Shown here one piece after another: positions 1-9,855 of a DNA stretch of 27,331 bases. A program made the position numbers and the translations under genes. Positions within the stretch are counted from its first letter, which is position 1; the number at the start of each line of letters is the position of its first letter. This DNA comes from DASVWH01 sp036389715 (GTDB taxonomy: Bacteria > Acidobacteriota > Blastocatellia > Pyrinomonadales > Pyrinomonadaceae), in NCBI GenBank assembly GCA_036389715.1, contig DASVWH010000209.1:1-27331 (forward strand), written 5' to 3'. The notes below the pieces were generated by a model. The model did not search any database. It was not told where the DNA came from and worked only from the letters and a program-made list of their open reading frames with translations.

Positions 1-342
1 TCAGGGTGGCGTTGGCAATGAACTGAGAATCGTCACATACGTTCGATCCCGTAATTTATAGGCGGTGCGTTTTGCACGGGCGAGATAATTCCATTTCAAT
101 TAACTATAAAATTACCAAAGCATGCCATCACAGGTTTTCTCTGCCTCAGTATGTGTAAAATTATACCGAAGTTTTGTGAGGTGTCAAGAACAATTTTCAC
201 CGAATCACAATATTTTTGTGACAAACAGGGTCGAGGGACCCGGTTTTCGTCAATTTAGGCTTTAAAGTTAATGTTTAGAGGAGGCCGGACAAATTCTAGT
301 AACGGCTCTATTTACCCGAAAATCTGCGCCTGCGGGGCCCGC
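1..342. other. AT-rich stretch without a supportable gene
   Basis: No convincing gene is seen. One plus-strand frame is open from base 2 to a TAG at 59-61 and could be the last codons of a gene lying to the left, but 19 codons are too few to judge. The rest has many stops in all frames and is clearly richer in A+T than the genes to the right. It lies downstream of the leftward acyltransferase gene. It contains a small inverted repeat at 205-221, listed separately. No intrinsic terminator with a T-run was found. Confidence 0.6.
205..221. repeat. Short perfect inverted repeat TCACAA-N5-TTGTGA
   Basis: The arms TCACAA (205-210) and TTGTGA (216-221) are perfect reverse complements around the 5-base spacer TATTT. 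The size and symmetry fit a dimeric-regulator operator, but a 6-base arm in AT-rich DNA can arise by chance. The spacer and its flanks resemble those of the longer palindrome at 3881-3900. Confidence 0.35.
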
Positions 343-1269
343 TCAGAGGCTTGAGTACAGATTTGTTTCATTTTCCGGTCGAGTGTTCCAACGCTTGTGA
401 ATCCAGAGCCACTGGTCCGGGAACCTGCGGACGTAGGTTTCGACAACCGCCGTCAGCCGCGAAGTAAGCTGGCGGACATCCTCTTTCTCGTCGCCGCTAG
501 GCGCGACGGAGAGCGGCGGGTCAATCCGTAGGATGAACCGCTGGCGGCTCTCGTCCCAGGGAACGAAGACCGGGAGGACGGCCGCTCCCGTGCGCAGCGC
601 GAGCGCGGCCAGGCCCGAAGTGGTCGAGGCCGGGATACCGAAGAAGTCCACGAAGATGCCCTCGTGCGGTTGCGTGTTGAGGTCAACGAGAATGCCGAGG
701 ATGCCGCCCGCGCGCAGGGTCCGAAACATCGGGCGCATGGCCGCGCGCTTATCTATCGAGCGATTGCCGAAACGTGTCCGCGTCTTCTCGACCAATCGTT
801 CGACGAGCGGATTATCGATGCGGCGCACGAGAAAGCTCATCGGGTAGCCCAGCGCCGAAAGAGCGAAGCTCGAAAGCTCCCAGGCTCCCAGGTGGCCCGT
901 GAAAAGGATCACGCCGCGTCCGGCCTCCTGCGCCGCCTGAAGATTTTCTAGCCCCTGACACTCGACGATCTTTTGCAGTCCGTCGGGAGTCGCGCGGGGG
1001 AACTGGCTGAATTCGCCGAGCAGTCGGCCCAGGTTCATGAAGCAGCCGCGAAGAATACGTTCGCGCTCGCGCTGCTCCATTTCCGGGAATGCAAGCTGAA
1101 GGTTGCGCTCGCCCGTGCTGCGTAGTCTTCCGGCGAGGCGGTAGGCGACGCGGCCGAAACCATGCCCGGCGGCGACGGCCAAGGGGCGGGGCAGGAACCT
1201 CAAGCCCGCGAGCAGTGCGCGCGCCGTCGCATATTCCAGTGCGGTCCGTACTTTTCCATGTTTCCCCAT
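343..1269 (-). CDS. LpxL/HtrB-like lysophospholipid (lipid A late) acyltransferase
   Basis: A 308-residue protein of the LpxL/LpxM acyltransferase family, membrane-associated enzymes that add a fatty acyl chain to lipid A precursors or related lipids at the inner face of the cytoplasmic membrane. The length is typical. The family HX4E catalytic motif is visible as H126 and E131 (GHLGAWE), followed by a VRRIDNP segment and the family's C-terminal tryptophan-rich signature (DQWLWIHKRW near 286-295). The N-terminal 40 residues are hydrophobic and basic, fitting a membrane anchor. The ATG at 1269 directly follows a hydrophobic-free MGKHGK start and lies about 25 bases below a plausible promoter (1294-1322). 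The gene stands alone. The exact acceptor lipid cannot be read from sequence; enzymes acylating other lipids or ornithine lipids share the fold. Confidence 0.85.
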   Translation of the reverse strand: MGKHGKVRTALEYATARALLAGLRFLPRPLAVAAGHGFGRVAYRLAGRLRSTGERNLQLAFPEMEQRERERILRGCFMNLGRLLGEFSQFPRATPDGLQKIVECQGLENLQAAQEAGRGVILFTGHLGAWELSSFALSALGYPMSFLVRRIDNPLVERLVEKTRTRFGNRSIDKRAAMRPMFRTLRAGGILGILVDLNTQPHEGIFVDFFGIPASTTSGLAALALRTGAAVLPVFVPWDESRQRFILRIDPPLSVAPSGDEKEDVRQLTSRLTAVVETYVRRFPDQWLWIHKRWNTRPENETNLYSSL

Positions 1270-1293
1270 TTTCTATCCAGCTCGACAACGAAC

Positions 1294-1322
1294 AGTGTAG
1301 TTCGACATCTTTCAACTGGCAA
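1294..1322 (-). promoter_or_regulatory. Sigma-70-like promoter of the acyltransferase gene
   Basis: On the minus strand a -35 TTGCCA (1317-1322, 5 of 6 consensus) is followed by exactly 17 bases and a -10 TACACT (1294-1299, 4 of 6). Transcription would begin near 1287, giving a leader of under 20 bases before the ATG at 1269. Confidence 0.5.
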
Positions 1323-1481
1323 ATCAACGCTTTTGCCAAGCCCCGGGACCAGGCTATCAGAACGGCAGCCGGCCCGGACCGGGCGCTCTACGCGCTCTAC
1401 GTGATTCTTGATGATGGCCGGTCACTTGCGTCTTGAAGAAAACGTTCGGGCTGATGGGAGGGCTGTCCGAGGGAAAAACTT

Positions 1482-1498
1482 AAAAAGGCTCGTCGCCT
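1482..1498 (-). terminator. Weak intrinsic terminator candidate after the sigma-54 activator
   Basis: On the minus strand, AGGC-GACGA-GCCT is followed by a run of five T. It lies about 25 bases past the activator's stop codon. The 4-bp stem is short, so the call rests mainly on position and the T-run. Confidence 0.35.
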
Positions 1499-1523
1499 GA
1501 GATACCGTGATGTGGTTCTCAAC

Positions 1524-3800
1524 TCATCTATGCTTGATGATACTGCGCTTGCGGCGCTTGACGGGTGTTCTCAAGGCCAGTAAATCCCTGTGCCGCTCTT
1601 GCAGGATGCTGGACAATCTCTGATGTGTCATTCCCAGTAACCGCGCCGCGCGTGTGATGTGACCCTGCGCGGCCTTCAACGCCATGCGAATCAGATTCCC
1701 CTCGTAAATATGGACCTCCGAATCCAGCGAGCAGCCCGCCCAGGCATCCGCCAATCCGGCGGTGCTGGTCTGGCGCATGACAAGTATCTCGACCGCTTCG
1801 CCGGTGATGACCGCTCCCTGCGGCGGCGTCAGCACCGTCCTCTCAATCAACGAGCGTAACTCGCGCGCGTTACCCTTCAACGGTAGCCGCCGCATGGCCT
1901 GAAGCGCTTCCGGCGTGAAGCTCACTCGCTCGCCGTGTCTCTCGAAAGCCTCCTTGATGAAGTGCTCCGCCAGGACGGGAATATCCTCCGGGCGCTCCCT
2001 GAGCGGGGGAATTTCCAGGTGAAAGGTTTGCAGGCGGTAGTACAAATCTTTGCGAAAAAGCCCCTGCTTCACTTCCTCCCTGAGGTTAGAGTTGGTGGCG
2101 GCGATAATCCGCAGGTCAACCTGCTCCGGCTCCGAGGCCCCTATGGAATGAACCTCTCCCCGCTCGATTAGACGCAGGAGCTTGCCCTGATTGCCCGTGC
2201 TCAACTCGCCCAGCTCATCCAGAAACAGTGTCCCGCCGCGTGCCTGACGAACAACTCCCGGCTGGTCCATGACGGCGTCCGTGAAGCTGCCCCTGATATG
2301 TCCGAAGAGCTGTGATTCGATCAGCGTCTCGGTCAGCGCCCCGCAATTGACCGGGACAAAGCTGCCCGCGCGCCCGCTCCATTGATGAATGAGACGTGCG
2401 AGCAACTCCTTGCCTGTGCCCGTCTCGCCCGTTATCAACACTGGACTAGAGGTACTGGCGATGCGATGGGCATCACGCAGAAGAGCCGCCGCCTGTTCGG
2501 ATTTGTAGATGAAGTTTAATGGATAAGGGTCTATGTCATGGATATTTTCAGTCTGAGCGCGACGAGAGGCGATTATACGCCGAGCAGATTGTCGTAATCG
2601 GGCGAGCGTTGCCGGATGTTGTGTATTAGTCAGAAGGTAATCAGCGCGCACGTAAATGTCTTGCATCTCCTTTTGAGTTAGATGCGCGCTTAATTCTTCA
2701 ATTATGGTGAGACTTGCCTTCCCTGCTTGATCTAGTGCTCCGGCACGGTCCGCTATTTCAATGGCACGCTCAAGTGCGGTGCGCGATTGCTCATGGTGGC
2801 CGAGCCGTGCAAGCGCCGTCCCGTGCGTCGTCAAGGCCTCTGCCAGTACACTTTGCTCATCGCCGCCTTCAAGCGTGCGGACGGCTGATCGCGCCACTCT
2901 CTCGGCTTCCAGATTATGACCTTGTGCCAGCAAGGTCCGCGCTCTTGTATCGTCCACTTGAGCGGCATTGCTGCTGCTCTTGAGACTAATGAATAAACGA
3001 CGCGCACGGTCTAGGTGCTCGTGTGCTTCTCCGAACCGTCGGTTGAGAAAGAGCAGAAATCCTAGATTATTCTCGACGCGGGCACGGTAAAGAATGTGTC
3101 CGGCTTTCTCAAAGTGAAAGCTGGCAGCCGCATGTTCAATAAGTGCACGGTCTACATACTCCTCAAGTTGTTCACCTTCACTGAGGTCCTTCAAAATAAT
3201 TCCAAGATTTCCGTGATACTTACCCTTTAAAGCGTGATTGTTACTCGCCTCAAACAGTGGCGCAGCATCAGTCAAGATACGGAGCGCGTCGTGGTAGCGT
3301 GATGCTGATAATTCAATCGTTGAGCTTCTTAGCAGAACAATTGCCCTTTGTTCGCTCTCGCAGTTCTCAAGACATGATAGTGATTCCTGCAATCTTACGC
3401 GCGCGTCATCAAGTCTACCTTCCCTCCAGTAGCAGAAAGCAAGCTCACTTTGCGCTTCCGCTATTTTCTCTGCTTGGCCAAGTGACTCAAAGATTGAGAG
3501 GCTCTCGCTGATAAGGTCCTTTGCTAACTCCTGCGCGCCTTCAATCTGCCTCGAACTGCCGATCCATCCCGTCAGAGAACCGGCACGCAGTAGCACTTCC
3601 GCTGCCGTCTGCCGATCTAAGCCTTCAATCTTCGGACGCTCACCGATGCGCTGCCATAACTCGCCTAGAGCATTGCGTGCGCCTTCGTAGTTGCCCGCCT
3701 CTTCCAGTTCTTTCGCTAGTTGGCAACGAAGTGCTGCCCGCTCATTAAAATTAAGGCCGGGGCTGTCCAGTTGGCGCAACAGTGAGGTCTGTAAATGCAT
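1524..3800 (-). CDS. TPR-containing sigma-54-dependent transcriptional activator
   Basis: A 758-residue bacterial enhancer-binding protein. Residues about 20-400 are a TPR-like helical array (repeated patterns such as NNLGFLLFLNRRFGEAHEHL) taking the place of a receiver domain. Residues about 425-670 are the AAA+ domain: Walker A GETGTGKE (458-465), Walker B FLDE (526-529), sensor I AATN, arginine finger in FRKDLYYRL (582-590) and a GNAREL segment. A Fis-type helix-turn-helix lies at about 705-735, followed by a basic tail. The sigma-54 contact loop, normally GAFTGA, reads GSFTDA (504-509). There is no receiver, GAF or PAS domain, so the input is probably a ligand or protein bound by the TPRs. 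AAAGG lies 10 bases before the ATG. It is transcribed divergently from the secreted repeat protein at 3969, a possible target or signal. The TPR half has lower G+C than the AAA+ half. Confidence 0.9.
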   Translation of the reverse strand: MHLQTSLLRQLDSPGLNFNERAALRCQLAKELEEAGNYEGARNALGELWQRIGERPKIEGLDRQTAAEVLLRAGSLTGWIGSSRQIEGAQELAKDLISESLSIFESLGQAEKIAEAQSELAFCYWREGRLDDARVRLQESLSCLENCESEQRAIVLLRSSTIELSASRYHDALRILTDAAPLFEASNNHALKGKYHGNLGIILKDLSEGEQLEEYVDRALIEHAAASFHFEKAGHILYRARVENNLGFLLFLNRRFGEAHEHLDRARRLFISLKSSSNAAQVDDTRARTLLAQGHNLEAERVARSAVRTLEGGDEQSVLAEALTTHGTALARLGHHEQSRTALERAIEIADRAGALDQAGKASLTIIEELSAHLTQKEMQDIYVRADYLLTNTQHPATLARLRQSARRIIASRRAQTENIHDIDPYPLNFIYKSEQAAALLRDAHRIASTSSPVLITGETGTGKELLARLIHQWSGRAGSFVPVNCGALTETLIESQLFGHIRGSFTDAVMDQPGVVRQARGGTLFLDELGELSTGNQGKLLRLIERGEVHSIGASEPEQVDLRIIAATNSNLREEVKQGLFRKDLYYRLQTFHLEIPPLRERPEDIPVLAEHFIKEAFERHGERVSFTPEALQAMRRLPLKGNARELRSLIERTVLTPPQGAVITGEAVEILVMRQTSTAGLADAWAGCSLDSEVHIYEGNLIRMALKAAQGHITRAARLLGMTHQRLSSILQERHRDLLALRTPVKRRKRSIIKHR

Positions 3801-3858
3801 GTGAGATCAACCTTTCTTTCGGCTTGTAGAGGAACTTGGAAACCATCGCGTTAGTGAT

Positions 3859-3887
3859 ACTATACGACCCACCCAAAGTGCTTGCAA
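3859..3887 (-). promoter_or_regulatory. Sigma-70-like promoter of the sigma-54 activator gene
   Basis: On the minus strand a -35 TTGCAA (3882-3887) is separated by exactly 17 bases from a -10 TATAGT (3859-3864, 5 of 6 consensus). The -35 is one arm of the palindrome at 3881-3900, so a protein bound there would block or modulate this promoter. The predicted start near 3852 gives a leader of about 50 bases. Confidence 0.6.
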
Positions 3888-3900
3888 TATTTTTTGCAAG
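3881..3900. promoter_or_regulatory. Perfect palindrome CTTGCAA-N6-TTGCAAG, candidate operator
   Basis: The 7-base arms at 3881-3887 and 3894-3900 are exact reverse complements around TATTTT. The palindrome sits between the divergent activator and secreted repeat gene and overlaps the activator's -35 box. It could be the activator's own upstream site or the site of another repressor. No -24/-12 (GG-N10-GC) sigma-54 promoter was found in the same intergenic region. Confidence 0.55.
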
Positions 3901-3968
3901 CCGTCTCTAATTTTCGGTTAGTTGTCCTCATTTGATCGCTAACCGCTACTAACTAAAGGAGATTACTG

Positions 3969-4256
3969 ATGAACCGGGTTTACCGACTATGCGCTACAAC
4001 TTTGCTGGCCACGACGTTAGCCGCATCTTCAGCTTTGGCTGGTAATATGCCATTCGGAATTACTTCAACACCGCCACCTCCATCGGAGACTTCTGCGACA
4101 GGACAGATGCCGACGGGAAGTACATCATCTTCGCCTTCAACGGAAGCATCAGCGACTGGCGATATGCCATTTGGTGTCACATCCTCAAGTGCGGCGGTTG
4201 ACCCGTTGACGGAGCTTGCGCTGGGGCTGCTGCAAGGCGTGCTGTCGCTGTTCTAG
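3969..4256 (+). CDS. Small secreted protein with three tandem GxMPxGxTS repeats
   Basis: A 95-residue protein not recognised as a known family. Residues 1-24 form a Sec signal peptide (basic MNRVYRL, hydrophobic core, cleavage at ALA|GN). The predicted mature part begins directly with the first of three repeats of 19-20 residues: GNMPFGITS, GQMPTGSTS and GDMPFGVTS. The first two are each followed by a Ser/Thr/Pro-rich spacer ending ETSAT or EASAT. The third runs into a hydrophobic C-terminal helix (about 77-95, ending LLQGVLSLF). An excellent ribosome site AAAGGAG (3955-3961) lies 7 bases before the ATG. Third codon positions are much less G/C-rich than in neighbouring genes. It is divergent from the TPR/sigma-54 activator. 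Possible roles are a repeat-containing peptide precursor, a surface adhesin or a small amyloid-like protein; none is proven. Confidence 0.75.
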   Translation: MNRVYRLCATTLLATTLAASSALAGNMPFGITSTPPPPSETSATGQMPTGSTSSSPSTEASATGDMPFGVTSSSAAVDPLTELALGLLQGVLSLF

Positions 4257-4435
4257 GGTTGGGGCTTAATGACGGTTGATTCGGGCTGCCGTGGATTCGT
4301 CACGCGCGGCGGGGTGGGGGTGTGTCCGGCGATCAGGTGATAATGGCAAGGAGCATAGACGGAGGCTGGAGGGAAAAAGCTGGTTAGGTTTTTGACATTG
4401 ACGGGTTAGAATGAAGCGGGAAAGGGTTTTGATGA

Positions 4436-4957
4436 ATGCCTTCGGGAAAGACGCATGATGCGATCACGTTTCTGCTGGCTGCGCCGACTTTCGCGGGGGC
4501 GTGGGGGTTGACGCACAGTGTGGGGCTGGCGCTGGCGGCGACGGGCGCAATGGTCTTTGGCGGGTTGATGTTCGGGCCGGACCTGGACATTCAATCTCGC
4601 CAGTACACGCGCTGGGGTGTGTTTCGCTTTATCTGGCTTCCCTACCGGATGCTCTTTCGGCATAGGTCCAGGTGGTCGCACGGGATTATCTTCGGGACGC
4701 TGATCCGGGTGCTCTATTTTGCGCTGGTGCTGGCGCTGCTGATACTGGCGGGCGTTTACCTTCGCGCGGTGTTGGTCCAGGGACCGCTGCCCGGCTTCGA
4801 TGAGATAGCGCAGGCGTGGCGGGCCATTGAGGCGAACGTCGGCGTCGGCAGGCAGTCCGCGTGGGCCGTGCTGATCGGACTATGGTGGGGCGCGGCCAGC
4901 CATACGCTGACCGATGTGGCCTGGTCCGTCTTACGCAAGGGCTCGGAGATTTTCTGA
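4436..4957 (+). CDS. DUF2227-family putative metal-binding membrane protein
   Basis: A 173-residue protein matching the DUF2227 family of uncharacterised putative metal-binding proteins, common in cyanobacteria. Visible family signatures are the MPSGKTHD start (H7, D8), FGGLMFGPDLDI near residues 40-50, a SRQYTRWG segment, and HRSRWSHG near 76-83; the conserved His and Asp residues are the likely metal ligands. Two or three hydrophobic segments (about 12-45, 90-112 and 140-155) suggest an integral membrane protein. The ATG at 4436 starts the conserved MPSG motif and follows a GGGAAAGGG ribosome-site-like run about 8 bases upstream. Its biochemical function is unknown. It is followed by a convergent gene with a hairpin between. 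Confidence 0.8.
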   Translation: MPSGKTHDAITFLLAAPTFAGAWGLTHSVGLALAATGAMVFGGLMFGPDLDIQSRQYTRWGVFRFIWLPYRMLFRHRSRWSHGIIFGTLIRVLYFALVLALLILAGVYLRAVLVQGPLPGFDEIAQAWRAIEANVGVGRQSAWAVLIGLWWGAASHTLTDVAWSVLRKGSEIF

Positions 4958-5012
4958 GCGACGGCGCATGCCGGTTCCGCTGCGCGGCCAGCAGGCGCAA
5001 GAGAGACCGAAC

Positions 5013-5039
5013 GCGCCCGCTCTTTGCAGGAGCGAGCGC
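5013..5039. terminator. Hairpin between convergent genes, possible terminator
   Basis: Arms 5013-5022 and 5030-5039 pair over ten positions with one mismatch around a 7-base loop. It lies between the 3' ends of the DUF2227 gene (4957) and the leftward GlsB-type gene (5085). No long T-run follows on either strand, so it may act as a processing or Rho-linked structure. Confidence 0.4.
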
Positions 5040-5084
5040 ATCCGGTGTTCCGTCCTTAGAAGATGTTGTTGGAGCCCGCGCCGC

Positions 5085-5366
5085 CTATGTGCGCCGACCG
5101 GCGATGAGCCTGTAGACCGCGAGGATAATTATCGCGCCGACCACACCGAAGCCTATCCTGGTAAAGAAGCCCCTGTCTCCGAAGCCCCTGCTTTCGGGGG
5201 CCAGTTTGAGGACCGAGGCCAGGATGCCAGCAAGAACAGCGCCAGCGATTCCGAGGACGATGGTCAGGCCGCAGCCGCCCGGGTCCTTTCCGGGCATGAT
5301 GACCTTCGCAAGAAAGCCCGCTATCAGTCCGACGATAATCCATGAAATAAAATCTGTGAATCCCAT
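5085..5366 (-). CDS. GlsB/YeaQ/YmgE family small membrane protein
   Basis: A 93-residue protein of the transglycosylase-associated/GlsB family, very small inner-membrane proteins linked to general stress responses. It has three hydrophobic segments (about 5-25, 32-55 and 70-88), with the family's Gly-rich pattern GLIAGFLAKVIMPG near 13-26 and GLTIVLGIAGAVLAG near 33-47. Length and topology are typical. The ribosome site AGAGAGG lies 4-5 bases before the ATG. A strong 10-bp hairpin (5443-5467) lies upstream in the leader or promoter region. The family name reflects old homology and does not imply enzymatic activity. Confidence 0.85.
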   Translation of the reverse strand: MGFTDFISWIIVGLIAGFLAKVIMPGKDPGGCGLTIVLGIAGAVLAGILASVLKLAPESRGFGDRGFFTRIGFGVVGAIIILAVYRLIAGRRT

Positions 5367-5442
5367 ATAGCCTCTCTTTTTTTCGGAGCGCGCATTGAGC
5401 TACTACTGCCAGCGCGCCCAGTTTGACGGGAATGCGCGAAAG

Positions 5443-5467
5443 GCTTTCTTCCTGCCCGGAAGAAAGC
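5443..5467. terminator. Perfect 10-bp hairpin between the solenoid gene and glsB-like gene
   Basis: GCTTTCTTCC (5443-5452) and GGAAGAAAGC (5458-5467) pair perfectly around TGCCC. For leftward transcription it lies about 115 bases past the solenoid gene's stop and 77 bases before the GlsB-type start. After the stem the minus strand reads CTTTCGCG, with only three T. It may be a terminator for the upstream unit or a leader structure. Confidence 0.45.
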
Positions 5468-5581
5468 GGCGAGCGCGCGTAATCGAAGACCTTGATATAG
5501 AGTGCTTCGAGCAATGCGACCAGAGTTCTTAATTCGGCTGCGCGAATTCTATGGAGCGGGCGGGGTTATGTCAATGAATTT

Positions 5582-6793
5582 TCAATGACCGGCCCGTGTC
5601 TGCGAGAGACGCACGGCCTGGCGACGGACGGCTTCCGAGACATTCCGGTTGAGCGAAATCTGCTTCAGCTCGCGGGCGTGGATGCGCGGCAGGATGCTGA
5701 TGGCCGTGGCAATCGGGGTGCGCGGGTTGCGCGCGAGGTTGAGAATGATGGGATAAGAGCGCGCCCAGGCGCGGTTCATGGCGATCACGCGGAGCACTTC
5801 GTCAGAGACGGTGCGCATCGCGGAGATGCTCTCGATTTCGTGATCGGTGATGCGCGGGTTATGAATGACGGCCAGGGCGACGACCTTGTTGGAATCGCGA
5901 ATCAGGATGGAGCGGGCCTCGCGGTCGCCCTTCATCGCCAGCTTGGCGCGGTCCCTGACGGTCATCATCATGATGCGGCGGATCAGCGCGATGCGTTCGG
6001 GGAGGACCTCCTTGCTCTCGCTGTTCGTCTCGGCGATAACGCGCTCCGTGTTGGCCAGGCGCTGTTCGTAACTCTCTTCAAAGAGTTCTTCGATGCGTTC
6101 GAGCGCGAGCCACGAATCGTCTATCTCCACGTCGGAGACTTCGATGTGCGCGGCGATGAGCCAGGCATCGTCAACCGTGAACTCGTCAACCGCGCCGACG
6201 GATTCAGAGGCTTCCATGAATTCGGCTGCCGCCGTCTGCCCGCGCGCGCGCAGTTCTTCGGCCACCTGCTGCGCCCCGCGTTCCTTCTCGAAAAACTCGC
6301 GGCGGGTCTCACGCGCGCGGCGTTCGGATTCCGGCGTGCAGGCCGGGTTAGCGATAATCGCTTCGATGATGGCGGGGGTGCGAATCAGGCGTTGCTGGTT
6401 GATGGCGATCAATTCGAGGAGCGACCCGTCCGAAGTGGAAGCGGCGAGCGAGGCGATGGCTTCGTCGGGCGTGCGCGTGTTGAGCGTCACGGCTTCGTGG
6501 ATTTCGCGCCCGGCCTGCGGCAGAGCGGCCAGGTATCCGAGGACGGTCGGCGCTGTCCCGGGCGCTGTCGCCAGGTTCAACAGAACCGAGGGCTCCTGCT
6601 GTTCGAGAGTGGACTGGGCGGCCTCTCGAAGCTCCGCATCGTCGCTGGCGCGCAGTGCCACCAGCGCCTCAAGGCTGTCCGTCTGGTCCAGCGGCAGCAT
6701 CCCGCGCGCCGCCATCATCCGCATCGGCTTCGGAGCCGTGCCCGCGATGATGGCCTGGACGACCGGGTTGGTTGAAGTGACGTTCGCGCTCAT
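5582..6793 (-). CDS. Alpha-solenoid (HEAT/LRV-like repeat) hypothetical protein
   Basis: A 403-residue protein without signal peptide or membrane segment, rich in Ala, Glu, Arg and Ile. It is built of short helical repeats with recurring IxxNPxxT-type turns: ATAPGTAP, IIANPACTP, VIHNPRIT and LARNPRTP, then LKQISLNRNVSEAVRRQA at the C-terminus. This resembles leucine-rich-variant or HEAT-like solenoids used for protein binding. A more acidic, less repetitive section (about 190-260) separates an N-terminal and a C-terminal repeat block. I have seen similar C-terminal blocks described only as hypothetical proteins. It lies downstream of secA in the same direction, but a hairpin (6889-6916) intervenes, so it may have its own promoter. 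No clear Shine-Dalgarno sequence precedes the ATG. Probably a cytoplasmic scaffold; function unknown. Confidence 0.75.
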   Translation of the reverse strand: MSANVTSTNPVVQAIIAGTAPKPMRMMAARGMLPLDQTDSLEALVALRASDDAELREAAQSTLEQQEPSVLLNLATAPGTAPTVLGYLAALPQAGREIHEAVTLNTRTPDEAIASLAASTSDGSLLELIAINQQRLIRTPAIIEAIIANPACTPESERRARETRREFFEKERGAQQVAEELRARGQTAAAEFMEASESVGAVDEFTVDDAWLIAAHIEVSDVEIDDSWLALERIEELFEESYEQRLANTERVIAETNSESKEVLPERIALIRRIMMMTVRDRAKLAMKGDREARSILIRDSNKVVALAVIHNPRITDHEIESISAMRTVSDEVLRVIAMNRAWARSYPIILNLARNPRTPIATAISILPRIHARELKQISLNRNVSEAVRRQAVRLSQTRAGH

Positions 6794-6888
6794 TAAAGCA
6801 GACTGCTATTCATCCCAGTTAGAGATTCGATAACCCGGCGAGAAGCGGCGCGGCGCGGCGTATCCCTTATCGCTCGCGGAAAGATGCG

Positions 6889-6916
6889 AGATGGCTCCCC
6901 GTTGCGAGAGCCATCT
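6889..6916 (-). terminator. Hairpin downstream of secA
   Basis: AGATGGCTC (6889-6897) and GAGCCATCT (6908-6916) pair perfectly around a 10-base loop. It lies 22 bases past the secA stop codon in the direction of transcription. The minus strand then reads CGCATCTTTCC, so the T-run is poor; termination or 3' end processing is likely but not certain. Confidence 0.5.
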
Positions 6917-6937
6917 TCGGCCGTAGCTGACCGCAAT

Positions 6938-9703
<2,766 letters not shown>

Positions 9704-9740
9704 AATCGTCTGAGTCCTACGGGTGATCGTGAAGCGCACT

Positions 9741-9759
9741 GCAAAAGAGGCTCTTTTGC
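9741..9759. promoter_or_regulatory. Perfect palindrome in the secA leader
   Basis: GCAAAAGAG and CTCTTTTGC are exact reverse complements around a single G. It lies about 38 bases upstream of the secA ATG. As RNA it would form an 8-bp stem with a 3-base loop; as DNA it could be an operator. Either would be placed to affect secA expression. Confidence 0.4.
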
Positions 9760-9855
9760 GCGCCGTGCGCGGAACATTGGATTGTAATTGAGCGAAGAGA
9801 CGGAGGCAAGCTAGTGCGTCTTCCTGCGACGACGCGCCTTGCCCGCAGAGGGCGG

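Noticed and set aside
1340..1500. Possible tRNA or small RNA in the GC-rich gap
   Set aside because: No cloverleaf, T-loop or anticodon arm could be drawn; only a weak terminator hairpin near 1482-1498 was found.
3801..3968. Sigma-54 (-24/-12) promoter between the activator and the small gene
   Set aside because: I checked GG-N10-GC spacing around all TTGC and GG sites on the plus strand and found no match, so no such promoter is claimed.
4392..4412. TTGACA and TAGAAT before the DUF2227 gene
   Set aside because: Both boxes look good alone but are only 9 bases apart, too close for a sigma-70 promoter.
5585..6775. 396-codon open frame on the plus strand
   Set aside because: It lies antisense to the solenoid gene and has shadow-like composition and no domain. 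The minus-strand frame shows regular repeats and is preferred.
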